DNA from: Rubellimicrobium sp.
Lineage (GTDB): Bacteria; Pseudomonadota; Alphaproteobacteria; Rhodobacterales; Rhodobacteraceae
Reading direction: 5' to 3'
Length of the DNA: 64,000 nt
Assembly (NCBI GenBank): GCA_019454835.1
Contig: JACFNP010000012.1
Coordinates: 1-64,000, forward strand
The position numbers and the translations under genes are program-made. Every line of letters starts with the position of its first letter. The first letter of the stretch is position 1. The notes beneath the pieces were generated by a model, which was given only the letters and a program-made list of their open reading frames with translations, was not told where the DNA came from and made no database searches. Shown here in pieces: positions 10,217 to 16,701 of this stretch.

Positions 10217-11149
10217 ATGGCCGGGCATGAAGGTCATCGCGCCATACTCGCGCGGATGGTGTCGCGCGGCACCCGGCCCGAGGGTGCGGTGCTGTCGCCG
10301 ACCCGCGCGCTGCGCATCGCGCTGACGCGGGCGGCCGAAACCGTCGCGGGCCTCGGCGTCACCGCCCTCGGTGCCGCCGATGATGAGGCCGATCTTGCCG
10401 ACCTTCTGGCGCGGGTCGGCGATGACTGGCTGTTCCTGCGCCTCGATGCGGCCACCGGCCCCGGCATCGCCGCCTTCGATCCGGCGCTGCTGATGGCGCT
10501 GGTGGAAATGCAGACCTGTGGCTGTCTGATGGCCCGCGAACCCGATGCCCGCGCGCCGACCGCCGCCGATGCCGCGCTGGCCGAACCGCTGGTCGGCGCC
10601 TTTCTTGACGAACTCGCCCCGCTGGCTGCAGGCACGGCGCTGGACGGCTGGCCCGGCGCCTGCGTGCCCGGCCCGCGCCTCGCGGATCGCCGGGTGATCG
10701 GGCTGGTGCTGCCCGAAACCCGCTTTCGCATCGCCAGCGTGTCGGCATGGCTCGGCACCGGCGAACGGCAGGGCGCCTTCCTGATCGGCCTGCCGGTAAA
10801 CGCACCGCCCGACTGGCAGGGCGAACGGCAGGCCATAGCGGCGGACTGGCGCGCCGCACTGGGCGAATCGGTGATGGAGGCCAGACTGTCGCTCGACATC
10901 GTGCTTGACCGGGTGCCGCTGCCGCTGGAGAGCGTGGCCGATCTGGTGCCGGGGCAGGTGCTGCCGCTGCCGGGCGTGCAGGTCACGGGCGCGCGGGTGG
11001 AAACCGCACGCGGCCTGTGCATCGGCGCGGGCCGCCTCGGGCAGAGCGCGGGAATGCGCGCGCTGCGCCTCGAACGCGCCAGCGCCACCGAACCGGAGAT
11101 GCTGCCCCGGACCACCCCCGGCGCGCTCCCGGCGCTGGACATGACCTGA
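10217..11149 (+). CDS. FliM/FliN-family flagellar motor switch protein
   Basis: The 310-aa protein ends in a SpoA/FliN domain (LSLDIVLDRVPLPLESVADLVPGQVLPLPG), the fold of the flagellar C-ring and of type III secretion sorting platforms. The upstream part (FDPALLMALVEMQTCG, then EPLVGAFLDEL) resembles the FliM middle domain. It probably forms part of the switch complex at the cytoplasmic face of the basal body. No other flagellar gene is in the window, so it may be a second FliM/FliN-like copy. The start is the ATG at 10217; the Shine-Dalgarno is weak. It is the last host gene before attL, which begins 81 bp downstream. Confidence 0.8.
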   Translation: MAGHEGHRAILARMVSRGTRPEGAVLSPTRALRIALTRAAETVAGLGVTALGAADDEADLADLLARVGDDWLFLRLDAATGPGIAAFDPALLMALVEMQTCGCLMAREPDARAPTAADAALAEPLVGAFLDELAPLAAGTALDGWPGACVPGPRLADRRVIGLVLPETRFRIASVSAWLGTGERQGAFLIGLPVNAPPDWQGERQAIAADWRAALGESVMEARLSLDIVLDRVPLPLESVADLVPGQVLPLPGVQVTGARVETARGLCIGAGRLGQSAGMRALRLERASATEPEMLPRTTPGALPALDMT

Positions 11150-11230
11150 TCGGCCACGGGCGGGGTGCCGATGCGGGGGCGCCGACGGCAGGCGGGGGCG
11201 CGTGACTGCGGTGCATGTTCAGACGTGCAT

Positions 11231-11258
11231 TTGGCGCATAATAGATAAACTGTAAAGT
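11231..11258 (+). other. attL: hybrid dif-like XerCD site, left prophage boundary
   Basis: A 28-bp site: XerC arm TTGGCGCATAA, central hexamer TAGATA and a divergent XerD arm AACTGTAAAGT. The left part matches bacterial dif, the right part does not. It shares the 15 bases GGCGCATAATAGATA with the site at 17890 in the same orientation. The reading is host XerC arm joined to phage XerD arm. Confidence 0.85.
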
Positions 11259-11280
11259 GCTTTTTCGGCGCACATCATCT

Positions 11281-11717
11281 GGGTGGCAGCGCCACCCGCA
11301 GGGCCGGACGGCACCGCGCAGGGCAGATGTGGTAGGTTTTTCGCCTGTTTAGGCGCAACTTACGCGCGAGCGCCGGGATGCGCCAATTATGCCACGGTGC
11401 GCCCCGTGGATGCCCGACTGGCCGGTGTCCGGTCGGCTGGAAGGCATCGAGACTGCGCCCCTTCGGGGCTTGCCCTTCGGGCGCCTTCGGCGGCTCGATG
11501 CCTTCCAGCCGACCGGACACCGGCCAGTCGTGATATTGATAGACGGAGCCGCGCGTGGCGCGGCACACGATAAGCAGGAACCGCCGCAAAGCGGCGGCAA
11601 GCCGCTAGTCGCGGTTCCTGCGCTGCGTTGCACACCAAGGACGTGCCGCCCACGGGCGGAAACGTGGGATTGAATTTTCGGCACGGTGACCGGCCAACCT
11701 GCGGCTCTAGAGAGCCG
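11281..11717. other. Structured non-coding region of the microvirus
   Basis: At least six perfect stems occur in a row: GGGTGGC/GCCACCC at 11281-11297, the 36-bp stem at 11416-11529, GCCGCGC/GCGCGGC at 11548-11564, an 11-bp stem at 11574-11621, nested stems at 11642-11685, and CGGCTCT/AGAGCCG at 11702-11717. No convincing gene was found here. This is a likely seat of single-strand signals such as complementary-strand initiation or packaging. Confidence 0.6.
11416..11529. repeat. 114-nt cruciform with three TTCG mini-hairpins in its head
   Basis: Two perfect 36-bp inverted arms (11416-11451 and 11494-11529) enclose 42 nt that hold three consecutive small hairpins, each with a TTCG loop (GCCCCTTCGGGGC, GCCCTTCGGGC, GCCTTCGGC). 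As single-stranded DNA or RNA it would fold into a long stalk with a three-fingered head. Confidence 0.85.
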
Positions 11718-11874
11718 GAAGGATAGCCGGAGGACAACCAGTCGATCGCGCGCGCCATTGCCACGACAGACGAGCGTGGCGGATCGGCGCCGTTGCGGCT
11801 CCGCCGCGAGCGATAACAGACGTGCCACTCCATCCAGAGCGTTTGTTGGTCACAGACGCATGGACGGCCCAAGA

Positions 11875-11923
11875 GCAAAAAACCGGCGGGCTGCGCCCGC
11901 CGCCCTCCGGGGTCGTTTTTTGC
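11875..11923. terminator. Bidirectional terminator at the end of the phage rep transcript
   Basis: GCAAAAAAC at 11875-11883 pairs with GTTTTTTGC at 11915-11923, around an inner GC stem CGGCGGGC-TGC-GCCCGCCG. An A run and a T run flank the GC core, so it can terminate transcripts from either side, in particular the - strand rep transcript. Confidence 0.75.
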
Positions 11924-11999
11924 GGCCGTCAACCGTCGTGGCGCATCTGTCAGCCTATTTGGCTGAGATGAAGAAAGGAGCGGCGGCAGCGGCAGCGCC

Positions 12000-12107
12000 T
12001 CACTTCCTGCCGATGCGCCAGAGGGCGCGGAGCAAGAGGGCGGCGAAGATCGCCGCGATGATCAGGGCCGCGAGCGCGATACCTGGCATCATCTGGATGG
12101 TGTCCAT
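12000..12107 (-). CDS. Phage TM microprotein downstream of rep (35 aa)
   Basis: A 35-codon ORF beginning MDTIQMMPG, followed by one hydrophobic segment (IALAALIIAAIFAALLLRAL) and a basic tail RIGRK. An AAGGA Shine-Dalgarno sits about 7 bases before the ATG. It is 144 bp after the rep stop and before the terminator region, so it is probably the last gene of the rep transcript. Topology suggests a small inner membrane protein with a cytoplasmic basic end; holin, lysis or superinfection-exclusion roles are possible. Nothing recognisable by family. Confidence 0.6.
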   Translation of the reverse strand: MDTIQMMPGIALAALIIAAIFAALLLRALWRIGRK

Positions 12108-12251
12108 GCTCAATCCTTGCACCAAGGGATGAAGGGCCTTCCCCGGCCCCCGCCGTGTCCGCCCTTCGGTCGGTTATCTTTCGGACGTTCCTTGCAGGTC
12201 GGCAAGTGTTGTCTGCGCACGTCATCAGGTGTGGAGCGTGAATTCCTGTCG

Positions 12252-13520
12252 TCATGCAGGGTTGCCGCCCCGAGTGGCGTCGAAAGGTCCGGCGGGGTCG
12301 GAGTTGGGGAAGACGAGGCGCGAGAGCTTCGTTCCTCGCGCAGAGCAGTGCGGGTTGCTACCGCCCCGCCCATCCCTCTGACGGTCTTCGACCGAGGGTG
12401 CTCCGTCCGTAGCGACATACTCCCAAGCGCCGCCGTCCGTCGGCCAGAGGCGGCGGACTTGGAGGGCGGCGAGGTCGTCGTCGCCGAGATTGTGGAGGCA
12501 GTCCCGACAGGGGAGCGAGGAGCCGCAGCGGCGCGCGAAGGCGCGGCGTTCGTATTCTGCGGCGTCCTGTCGGGCGCGGTTGGCGAACCTTGTCTCCTGT
12601 CGTTCGTAGTCCGGGTGTTCCGGGTCGTCCTCTGGCGGCGTGGCCGGGCCATTGAGTATCTCCATGTCGCTTTCGTTGTCGGCACACGAGGCCAGTAGGG
12701 CGGGCCACTGTGGCGCAGGGGCGCCGGTGGCCCATTCCGCGCGCTTGTTCAGCGCGACGAGGCCCCACAGCAGCGTTTCACGAAACCGCCCGTTCGGGTG
12801 GTAGTAGCCGGACAGGCCCGGCACCTTCAGTTTCGTGGAGGGAAGCACCGAGTGCGTTGCATCGAGCGCTTCCAGTTTCCGCATGAGCCACGTCTCGCCT
12901 ATGGGCGGGCGCTTGGACATTCGGAATAGACCAGTGGCGAAGTTCTCGGCCTTGGCCTCGCGCATCGTGCCGCGCGACTTTTCGCCGGTGAACTGGTCTT
13001 TGAGACAATACGAGAGGACATAAGCCATGCCCCCCTCATCGGGTTCTTGCAGCGTCACGAACCCGAAGGGCCACAGGGACCAGTTGAGGCGGCGTTTGCG
13101 CTTGCCGACCGTCATCATGTCCGCCCGAGCGGCAACCGCGCCGTAGCGGCCCCGGAAGGTCCCGATGCGCGTCAGATCGAGGTCGGAATACAGGATCAGG
13201 TGCCAGTGGCACCGCCCGTAGCGGTCGCCTTGCTCCCCGGCGCAGAGAAATCTCACCCTGGCGGATGGATCAGCGCGGCGGCAGGCTTGAGCCAGCCGCT
13301 TCAGGAACGCCCGGACATCGGCATAGGCGAACATGCGGGCGCCGTCGCGCCCTTGTTCGGTCTCGTCCGAGTAGGTCAGCGCCACGCAGAGCGTGTTCGG
13401 CCACATGGCCTTTTCGGCCATGGCCCGCGCGACCCAGCCGTGCCGCCTGACGGCGATGCACTCATCGCAGGTGCGGCAGGCGAAGGTTTTGCCTTGGTTC
13501 GTAATGGGGCGGGTGCACAT
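12252..13520 (-). CDS. Microviridae replication initiator (HUH endonuclease, gpA/VP4-like)
   Basis: The 422-aa product is a rolling-circle initiator that nicks the replicative form and ligates unit-length ssDNA. It has an N-terminal Cys cluster (CRTCDEC), the HUH motif HWH at about residues 105-107 (RCHWHLILYS), and the paired catalytic tyrosines Y167/Y171 in AYVLSYCLK. A further CxxC (LPCRDC) lies near the C terminus. The start at 13520 (MCTRPITNQG) matches microvirus initiators, with GAGAGG about 10 bases upstream; the frame is open further upstream but runs through a hairpin and the operator. It is the only gene of its class in the prophage and appears to have its own promoter. Confidence 0.92.
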   Translation of the reverse strand: MCTRPITNQGKTFACRTCDECIAVRRHGWVARAMAEKAMWPNTLCVALTYSDETEQGRDGARMFAYADVRAFLKRLAQACRRADPSARVRFLCAGEQGDRYGRCHWHLILYSDLDLTRIGTFRGRYGAVAARADMMTVGKRKRRLNWSLWPFGFVTLQEPDEGGMAYVLSYCLKDQFTGEKSRGTMREAKAENFATGLFRMSKRPPIGETWLMRKLEALDATHSVLPSTKLKVPGLSGYYHPNGRFRETLLWGLVALNKRAEWATGAPAPQWPALLASCADNESDMEILNGPATPPEDDPEHPDYERQETRFANRARQDAAEYERRAFARRCGSSLPCRDCLHNLGDDDLAALQVRRLWPTDGGAWEYVATDGAPSVEDRQRDGRGGSNPHCSARGTKLSRLVFPNSDPAGPFDATRGGNPA

Positions 13521-13542
13521 GGGGAAGGCGCCTCTCGTAGTG

Positions 13543-13574
13543 TCTATAAGTGCATACAGGAACAAGGGTATGCA
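13543..13574 (-). promoter_or_regulatory. Candidate rep promoter with palindromic operator
   Basis: On the - strand a perfect palindrome TGCATAC-N10-GTATGCA (13551-13574) is followed three bases later by TATAGA (13543-13548), a plausible -10 box. The palindrome would overlap the spacer and -35 region, the usual position for a repressor site. The rep ATG is about 23 bases further on. Confidence 0.5.
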
Positions 13575-13578
13575 GGCG

Positions 13579-13610
13579 CCCCGGCCCCCACGTTCGTTAG
13601 GGGGCCGGGG
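13579..13610 (-). terminator. Hairpin ending the phage structural transcript
   Basis: CCCCGGCCCCC at 13579-13589 pairs with GGGGGCCGGGG at 13600-13610 over a 10-nt loop, 5 bp after the stop of the last gene of the structural operon. No U tract follows, so it may be an attenuator or 3' stabiliser rather than a classical terminator. Confidence 0.5.
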
Positions 13611-13615
13611 CTTGG

Positions 13616-13789
13616 TCAGCGGTACCACCCCGGAGGGGTGCCCGCTTTTATCCAGGGCGCGCGCTGGTGAGACCACGCGCGATAGGTCGAGAAGGGTCCG
13701 CATTCACCGTCGTGAACGCTCCAGCCGAAAGCCCAGGAGATTTTCTCAGGTTGCTCGCGGATGCCCGCCCATTCAAAGAGGCTGACCAT
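13616..13789 (-). CDS. Phage small ORF, 57 aa, coupled to the amidase gene
   Basis: The ATG overlaps the amidase stop as TGATG, a standard reinitiation arrangement. The product begins MVSLFEWAGIREQPEK and is rich in Trp (WAFGWSVHDG, YRAWSHQRAPW). It has no membrane segment or signal peptide. The family is not recognised. It is the last gene before the hairpin at 13579-13610. Confidence 0.6.
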   Translation of the reverse strand: MVSLFEWAGIREQPEKISWAFGWSVHDGECGPFSTYRAWSHQRAPWIKAGTPPGWYR

Positions 13790-14238
13790 CAGAACACCGG
13801 AAGCCAATCTTCCTGTTTGACCTTGAAGCCGGGGCACAGCTTTTCAGCGTAGTCGTTGTGCCCGGTGACGCGCTCGATCCCGTCGATCTCGGCGATCTTG
13901 GCGCGCAAAGCGCGCCATTGCGCGGTCGTGAACCAGTCCCAGAACTGGCCGACACGCTCGACCTTGCGGCTTTCGATCAGGAGGAAGCCAAGGCTTCCCC
14001 GGTTGCGTTCGAGGCAATGGGCGCCGATGCGCTCGAAGTTGCGCCCGGAAACCCATGTGCCATCCGGCATGAACAGGCCGTGATAACCGAACCCGGTGAA
14101 ACCGCGTTCGACGTGCCATCGGTTGATGGTCGAGAAGACCTGAAAGCCGGACATGCCGTCGAATTGGCCGGTCCTGATTGCAGCGCAATGCAGGACGACC
14201 TCACGCACCGGATAACGGGCGTTGCCCTGAAAGATCAT
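13789..14238 (-). CDS. N-acetylmuramoyl-L-alanine amidase, T7-lysozyme-like endolysin
   Basis: The 149-aa product matches the Amidase_2 (PGRP/T7 lysozyme) family, which cleaves the bond between MurNAc and the stem peptide. Candidate zinc ligands fall where T7 lysozyme has them: His17 (VVLHCAA), His127 (TGHNDYAEK) and Cys135 (LCPGF), with the catalytic Lys133 and a GYHGLF motif between. There is no signal peptide, so a holin or other membrane protein would be needed for access to the wall. Its ATG overlaps the previous stop (ATGA). Classical microviruses of the phiX174 and gokushovirus types lack such an enzyme. Confidence 0.9.
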   Translation of the reverse strand: MIFQGNARYPVREVVLHCAAIRTGQFDGMSGFQVFSTINRWHVERGFTGFGYHGLFMPDGTWVSGRNFERIGAHCLERNRGSLGFLLIESRKVERVGQFWDWFTTAQWRALRAKIAEIDGIERVTGHNDYAEKLCPGFKVKQEDWLPVF

Positions 14239-14558
14239 TCGCGGTCCTCCACAAAGTGACAGTTCGAGACCCGGTAGGGCCGGTTGAACATGACGACGCC
14301 ATGCGTCTCGGTCAGATCGAGCCGATGCGTTCGCGCCGCGATCCGCACGGCGATGGAAACCGCCTGGGCGAAGTCGTCGGGCAGGTCGAAGCTATCGCCG
14401 TATTTCACGGCGAAGCCCGGCCCGGTTGTCAGAGGCACGGACTTGGCAGGCCAGCCGTGTTTCACGAGCGCCTTGACCACGAGCGCGGCCAAATAGGCGG
14501 CGGGGCCTTTGTCCTTCGGCACCCGCCACACGCGCTTGATGTAGCGCCTACTCGTCAT
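14235..14558 (-). CDS. Phage hypothetical protein, 107 aa
   Basis: A basic N terminus (MTSRRYIKRVWRVPKDKG) is followed by a compact alpha/beta-looking domain (AYLAALVVKALVKHGW, then FAQAVSIAVRIAARTHRL). It overlaps the preceding gene by 11 nt and the amidase by 4 nt, so it is translated as part of the structural/lysis operon. The family is not recognised. Its place beside the amidase suggests a lysis or wall-related role, but this is only context. Confidence 0.65.
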   Translation of the reverse strand: MTSRRYIKRVWRVPKDKGPAAYLAALVVKALVKHGWPAKSVPLTTGPGFAVKYGDSFDLPDDFAQAVSIAVRIAARTHRLDLTETHGVVMFNRPYRVSNCHFVEDRE

Positions 14559-15006
14559 TGGCGCCCTCGGGGTTGCCCTCGATCAGGTCGGGGGCCTTAT
14601 CGGCCTCGACCTTCTCCGCAGGGGGCGCCTTCGGGATGCGCTCGATGCTGGCAAGCGCGCGTTCGCGCCGCTCGACGCGGTCGGTCGCCGCCTTCATGCG
14701 GTTGAGCGTGACGCGCATTTCGCGCTCAAGGCGCGATGCCGAGGTCGGCTGATAGTCCGGGTTCGCGCCGCTGTCGGTCGCGCCCGGCCCGTAGGGCTGG
14801 ACCATGACGCGATGCCTGGGCGCCACGGCCACCAGCCCCTCGGAGACCTCGAAGGTTGCCCCATCGGGCAGAAGATCGAGGTAGGGCGCCGCCCGGACGG
14901 CGCCGGGCGGCACGGCGACGGTCATTACGACCTCGCCGTCAAGGACGACATCAAGGAAGCCGCCGTCCTTGGAGACGAGCGTCGTATTCCTGGTCACTTC
15001 GTTCAT
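14548..15006 (-). CDS. Phage protein in the scaffold (VP3) position, 152 aa
   Basis: The gene follows the major capsid gene by 4 bp. The start at 15006 (MNEVTRNTT) is preferred over an ATG at 15024 because GAGGA lies about 9 bases before it. The N-terminal half looks beta-rich (GGFLDVVLDGEVVMTVAVPP); the C-terminal half is predicted helical and charged (SRLEREMRVTLNRMKAATD, then ERRERALASIERI). A helical, charged protein next to VP1 is what internal scaffolding proteins look like, but sequence identity to VP3 is not obvious to me. Confidence 0.6.
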   Translation of the reverse strand: MNEVTRNTTLVSKDGGFLDVVLDGEVVMTVAVPPGAVRAAPYLDLLPDGATFEVSEGLVAVAPRHRVMVQPYGPGATDSGANPDYQPTSASRLEREMRVTLNRMKAATDRVERRERALASIERIPKAPPAEKVEADKAPDLIEGNPEGANDE

Positions 15007-15010
15007 GGGG

Positions 15011-16585
15011 TCATTCCTCATCAAAGATGTCGGCTTCGCCGATGATCGCCAGTTCCTCGACCGGGGTCGGGCCGATAATCATCGGGGTTTGGAGCACCGC
15101 GTTCGAGGACACGACGTAGGTGCAAACCTCGGCGTTCTGGTCCGCGAACGGGTAGTGGGAGAGGTTCTGCGGATAGAGGATGGTGTCGGGCGTCACCGAC
15201 AGCGGCACCTCTAGCTGCCAGACCGCCGTCTTGTTCTCGACCGTGTTCGGGTCGAGGTGGCGGTTCAGGCCGTAGTGCACGTAGGTGGCCTTCAACTGGT
15301 TCAGGCCCGTATACATGGTGACGGTGGCCTCGTCGCCGGACGCGCAGTCGCTGTCCAGTTCCCGGATGGTCACCGGGACGGGGTCGAGCGCAAGTTCGTC
15401 GGCAACGAAGTTATCGACGCCCCACACGTCCGAGAGGAACGGGTCGGGCTGCGACGAGATGGTTTCGTCGGGCTTGAGGCAGGCGAAAGTGATGACTATG
15501 CCGCCCAGTTCGGTCTTGGGGATGGGCACGTTGAAGCCCATCATCAGCATCATGTCGGAACGCATGGTGTCATCTTCGACGCCGACCTTGTCGGTAGCGC
15601 CGACGATGGAGCGCCCGAAGGCCCGCTGTTCCTGATAGATGACGAACGGGGTTTTCCCCGTATCGACGGAGAGGCCATGCGCCCAGCGGAGGACCATTTC
15701 CTCGCCATACTCGGGATTGTCGTCCACAATCTGGCGCATGGTGCGCGTCAGGCGGTCGCGGGTTTCGGCGTTGTAAAAGTCGGTCAGGGAGACCGCCCCG
15801 GCTTCCGCTCCATTGAGCGCCGCGACCACGCCGCTATAAGCGACATAAGCGTTGCCCGTGCTGGCAGCGGTTTCCGCGCCCATGTTCACCTGCGCCAGCT
15901 TCCCGTCGCTCGACCCCGTGGAAAGGGTTTTACCCTTCTGCAACGCGCCGCCCGAAGTCGAGCGAATTTCCGGCGCCGACGCCGGAAAGGTCACCGGCAA
16001 CGACATGTTCGGGATATCAAGCTGCACCGAACCGTTGATACGGTCGTCGGGGTCGAGAACCGCGTTGAAGCGGTCCAAGACGGTTTGCGAGATCAGCGCA
16101 GGGGTTATGGCGGTGTTGTTGGCGAGGAGCTTCGTCGCGTAGACATACTTGCGAACCCGCAGGAAGTTCACAGCGGCGTTGTGCGCAAGGCGCACCATTT
16201 CGTTGACCTTCTTCACGCCGCCGATGGAGCGCGGGTTGACCCCGAGCCGCTTGGAAATCTCGCCTTCGGCTTCGAGGCCGAATAGCGGATTGCCGGAAAG
16301 CAGCTTCTCGCGGATCACTTCCGTGAGGCCCGCGAAGTCGGCGTCGGGGTCCTTTATGGCGTCGATCGCCTGCACCGGCACGAAGACGGAAATGACCTCG
16401 CCCGTAATGGGCGTGATCATGCGGCCCGCGATGGGGTCGAGTTCAAGCGTGATCTGCTGCGAGAGCAGACCGCCCTCGTTGCCCCGGACTGGCACCGCCA
16501 GAACGGGCGCCAGCTTGCCGCCGCGAAAGCGGCCTACAAGCGTCCGGCTATCGCGCCGGACATTGCGGGTCGATTGATAGCTCAT
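15011..16585 (-). CDS. Microviridae major capsid protein (VP1/gpF)
   Basis: The 524-aa protein has the size and layout of microvirus VP1, the jelly-roll protein that builds the T=1 shell. Recognisable stretches are the N-terminal LDPIAGRMITPITGEVISVFVPVQAID, MRQIVDDNPEYGEEMVLRWAHG and the C-terminal FADQNAEVCTYVVSSNAVLQTP. An AAAGGG Shine-Dalgarno about 8 bases upstream lies inside the preceding microgene, whose stop overlaps this ATG (ATGA). No truncation or frameshift is visible. Confidence 0.92.
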   Translation of the reverse strand: MSYQSTRNVRRDSRTLVGRFRGGKLAPVLAVPVRGNEGGLLSQQITLELDPIAGRMITPITGEVISVFVPVQAIDAIKDPDADFAGLTEVIREKLLSGNPLFGLEAEGEISKRLGVNPRSIGGVKKVNEMVRLAHNAAVNFLRVRKYVYATKLLANNTAITPALISQTVLDRFNAVLDPDDRINGSVQLDIPNMSLPVTFPASAPEIRSTSGGALQKGKTLSTGSSDGKLAQVNMGAETAASTGNAYVAYSGVVAALNGAEAGAVSLTDFYNAETRDRLTRTMRQIVDDNPEYGEEMVLRWAHGLSVDTGKTPFVIYQEQRAFGRSIVGATDKVGVEDDTMRSDMMLMMGFNVPIPKTELGGIVITFACLKPDETISSQPDPFLSDVWGVDNFVADELALDPVPVTIRELDSDCASGDEATVTMYTGLNQLKATYVHYGLNRHLDPNTVENKTAVWQLEVPLSVTPDTILYPQNLSHYPFADQNAEVCTYVVSSNAVLQTPMIIGPTPVEELAIIGEADIFDEE

Positions 16586-16701
16586 GCGGATTTCCCTTTC
16601 GGTTTGATCTTGATGATGAGTTTCTTACCCGCGAGCTTCAGAAGCTCGCGGCGACGGGCGCAGCCCTCGCAAGGGCGGCGGCGGGGTTTCAGTGTGCCCA
16701 T
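16582..16701 (-). CDS. gpJ-like small basic DNA-packaging peptide (39 aa)
   Basis: A 39-codon ORF lies directly before the capsid gene. Its product starts MGTLKPRRRPCEGC and is strongly basic (ARRRELLKLAGKKLIIKIKP, then KGKSA). phiX174 gpJ is 38 aa, very basic, binds the ssDNA genome in the capsid and is also encoded immediately before the capsid gene F. The start has GGAG 9 bases upstream and overlaps the end of the pilot gene; the stop overlaps the capsid ATG. A CxxC pair is an unusual addition. Confidence 0.75.
   Translation of the reverse strand: MGTLKPRRRPCEGCARRRELLKLAGKKLIIKIKPKGKSA

Noticed and set aside
11387-11833. - strand frame in the phage non-coding region (possible start at 11833, MEWHVCYRSRR)
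   Set aside because: The first 40 codons look protein-like, but there is no Shine-Dalgarno and the rest runs through both arms of the large cruciform and other stems. Left out, though a short decayed gene is possible.
11686-12132. + strand frame of 148 codons in the prophage
   Set aside because: Opposite to the direction of all phage genes, Arg-rich, crosses the bidirectional terminator and is antisense to the TM microgene.
15257-16285. + strand frame of 342 codons opposite the capsid gene
   Set aside because: Antisense of a clear VP1; no Shine-Dalgarno or family.
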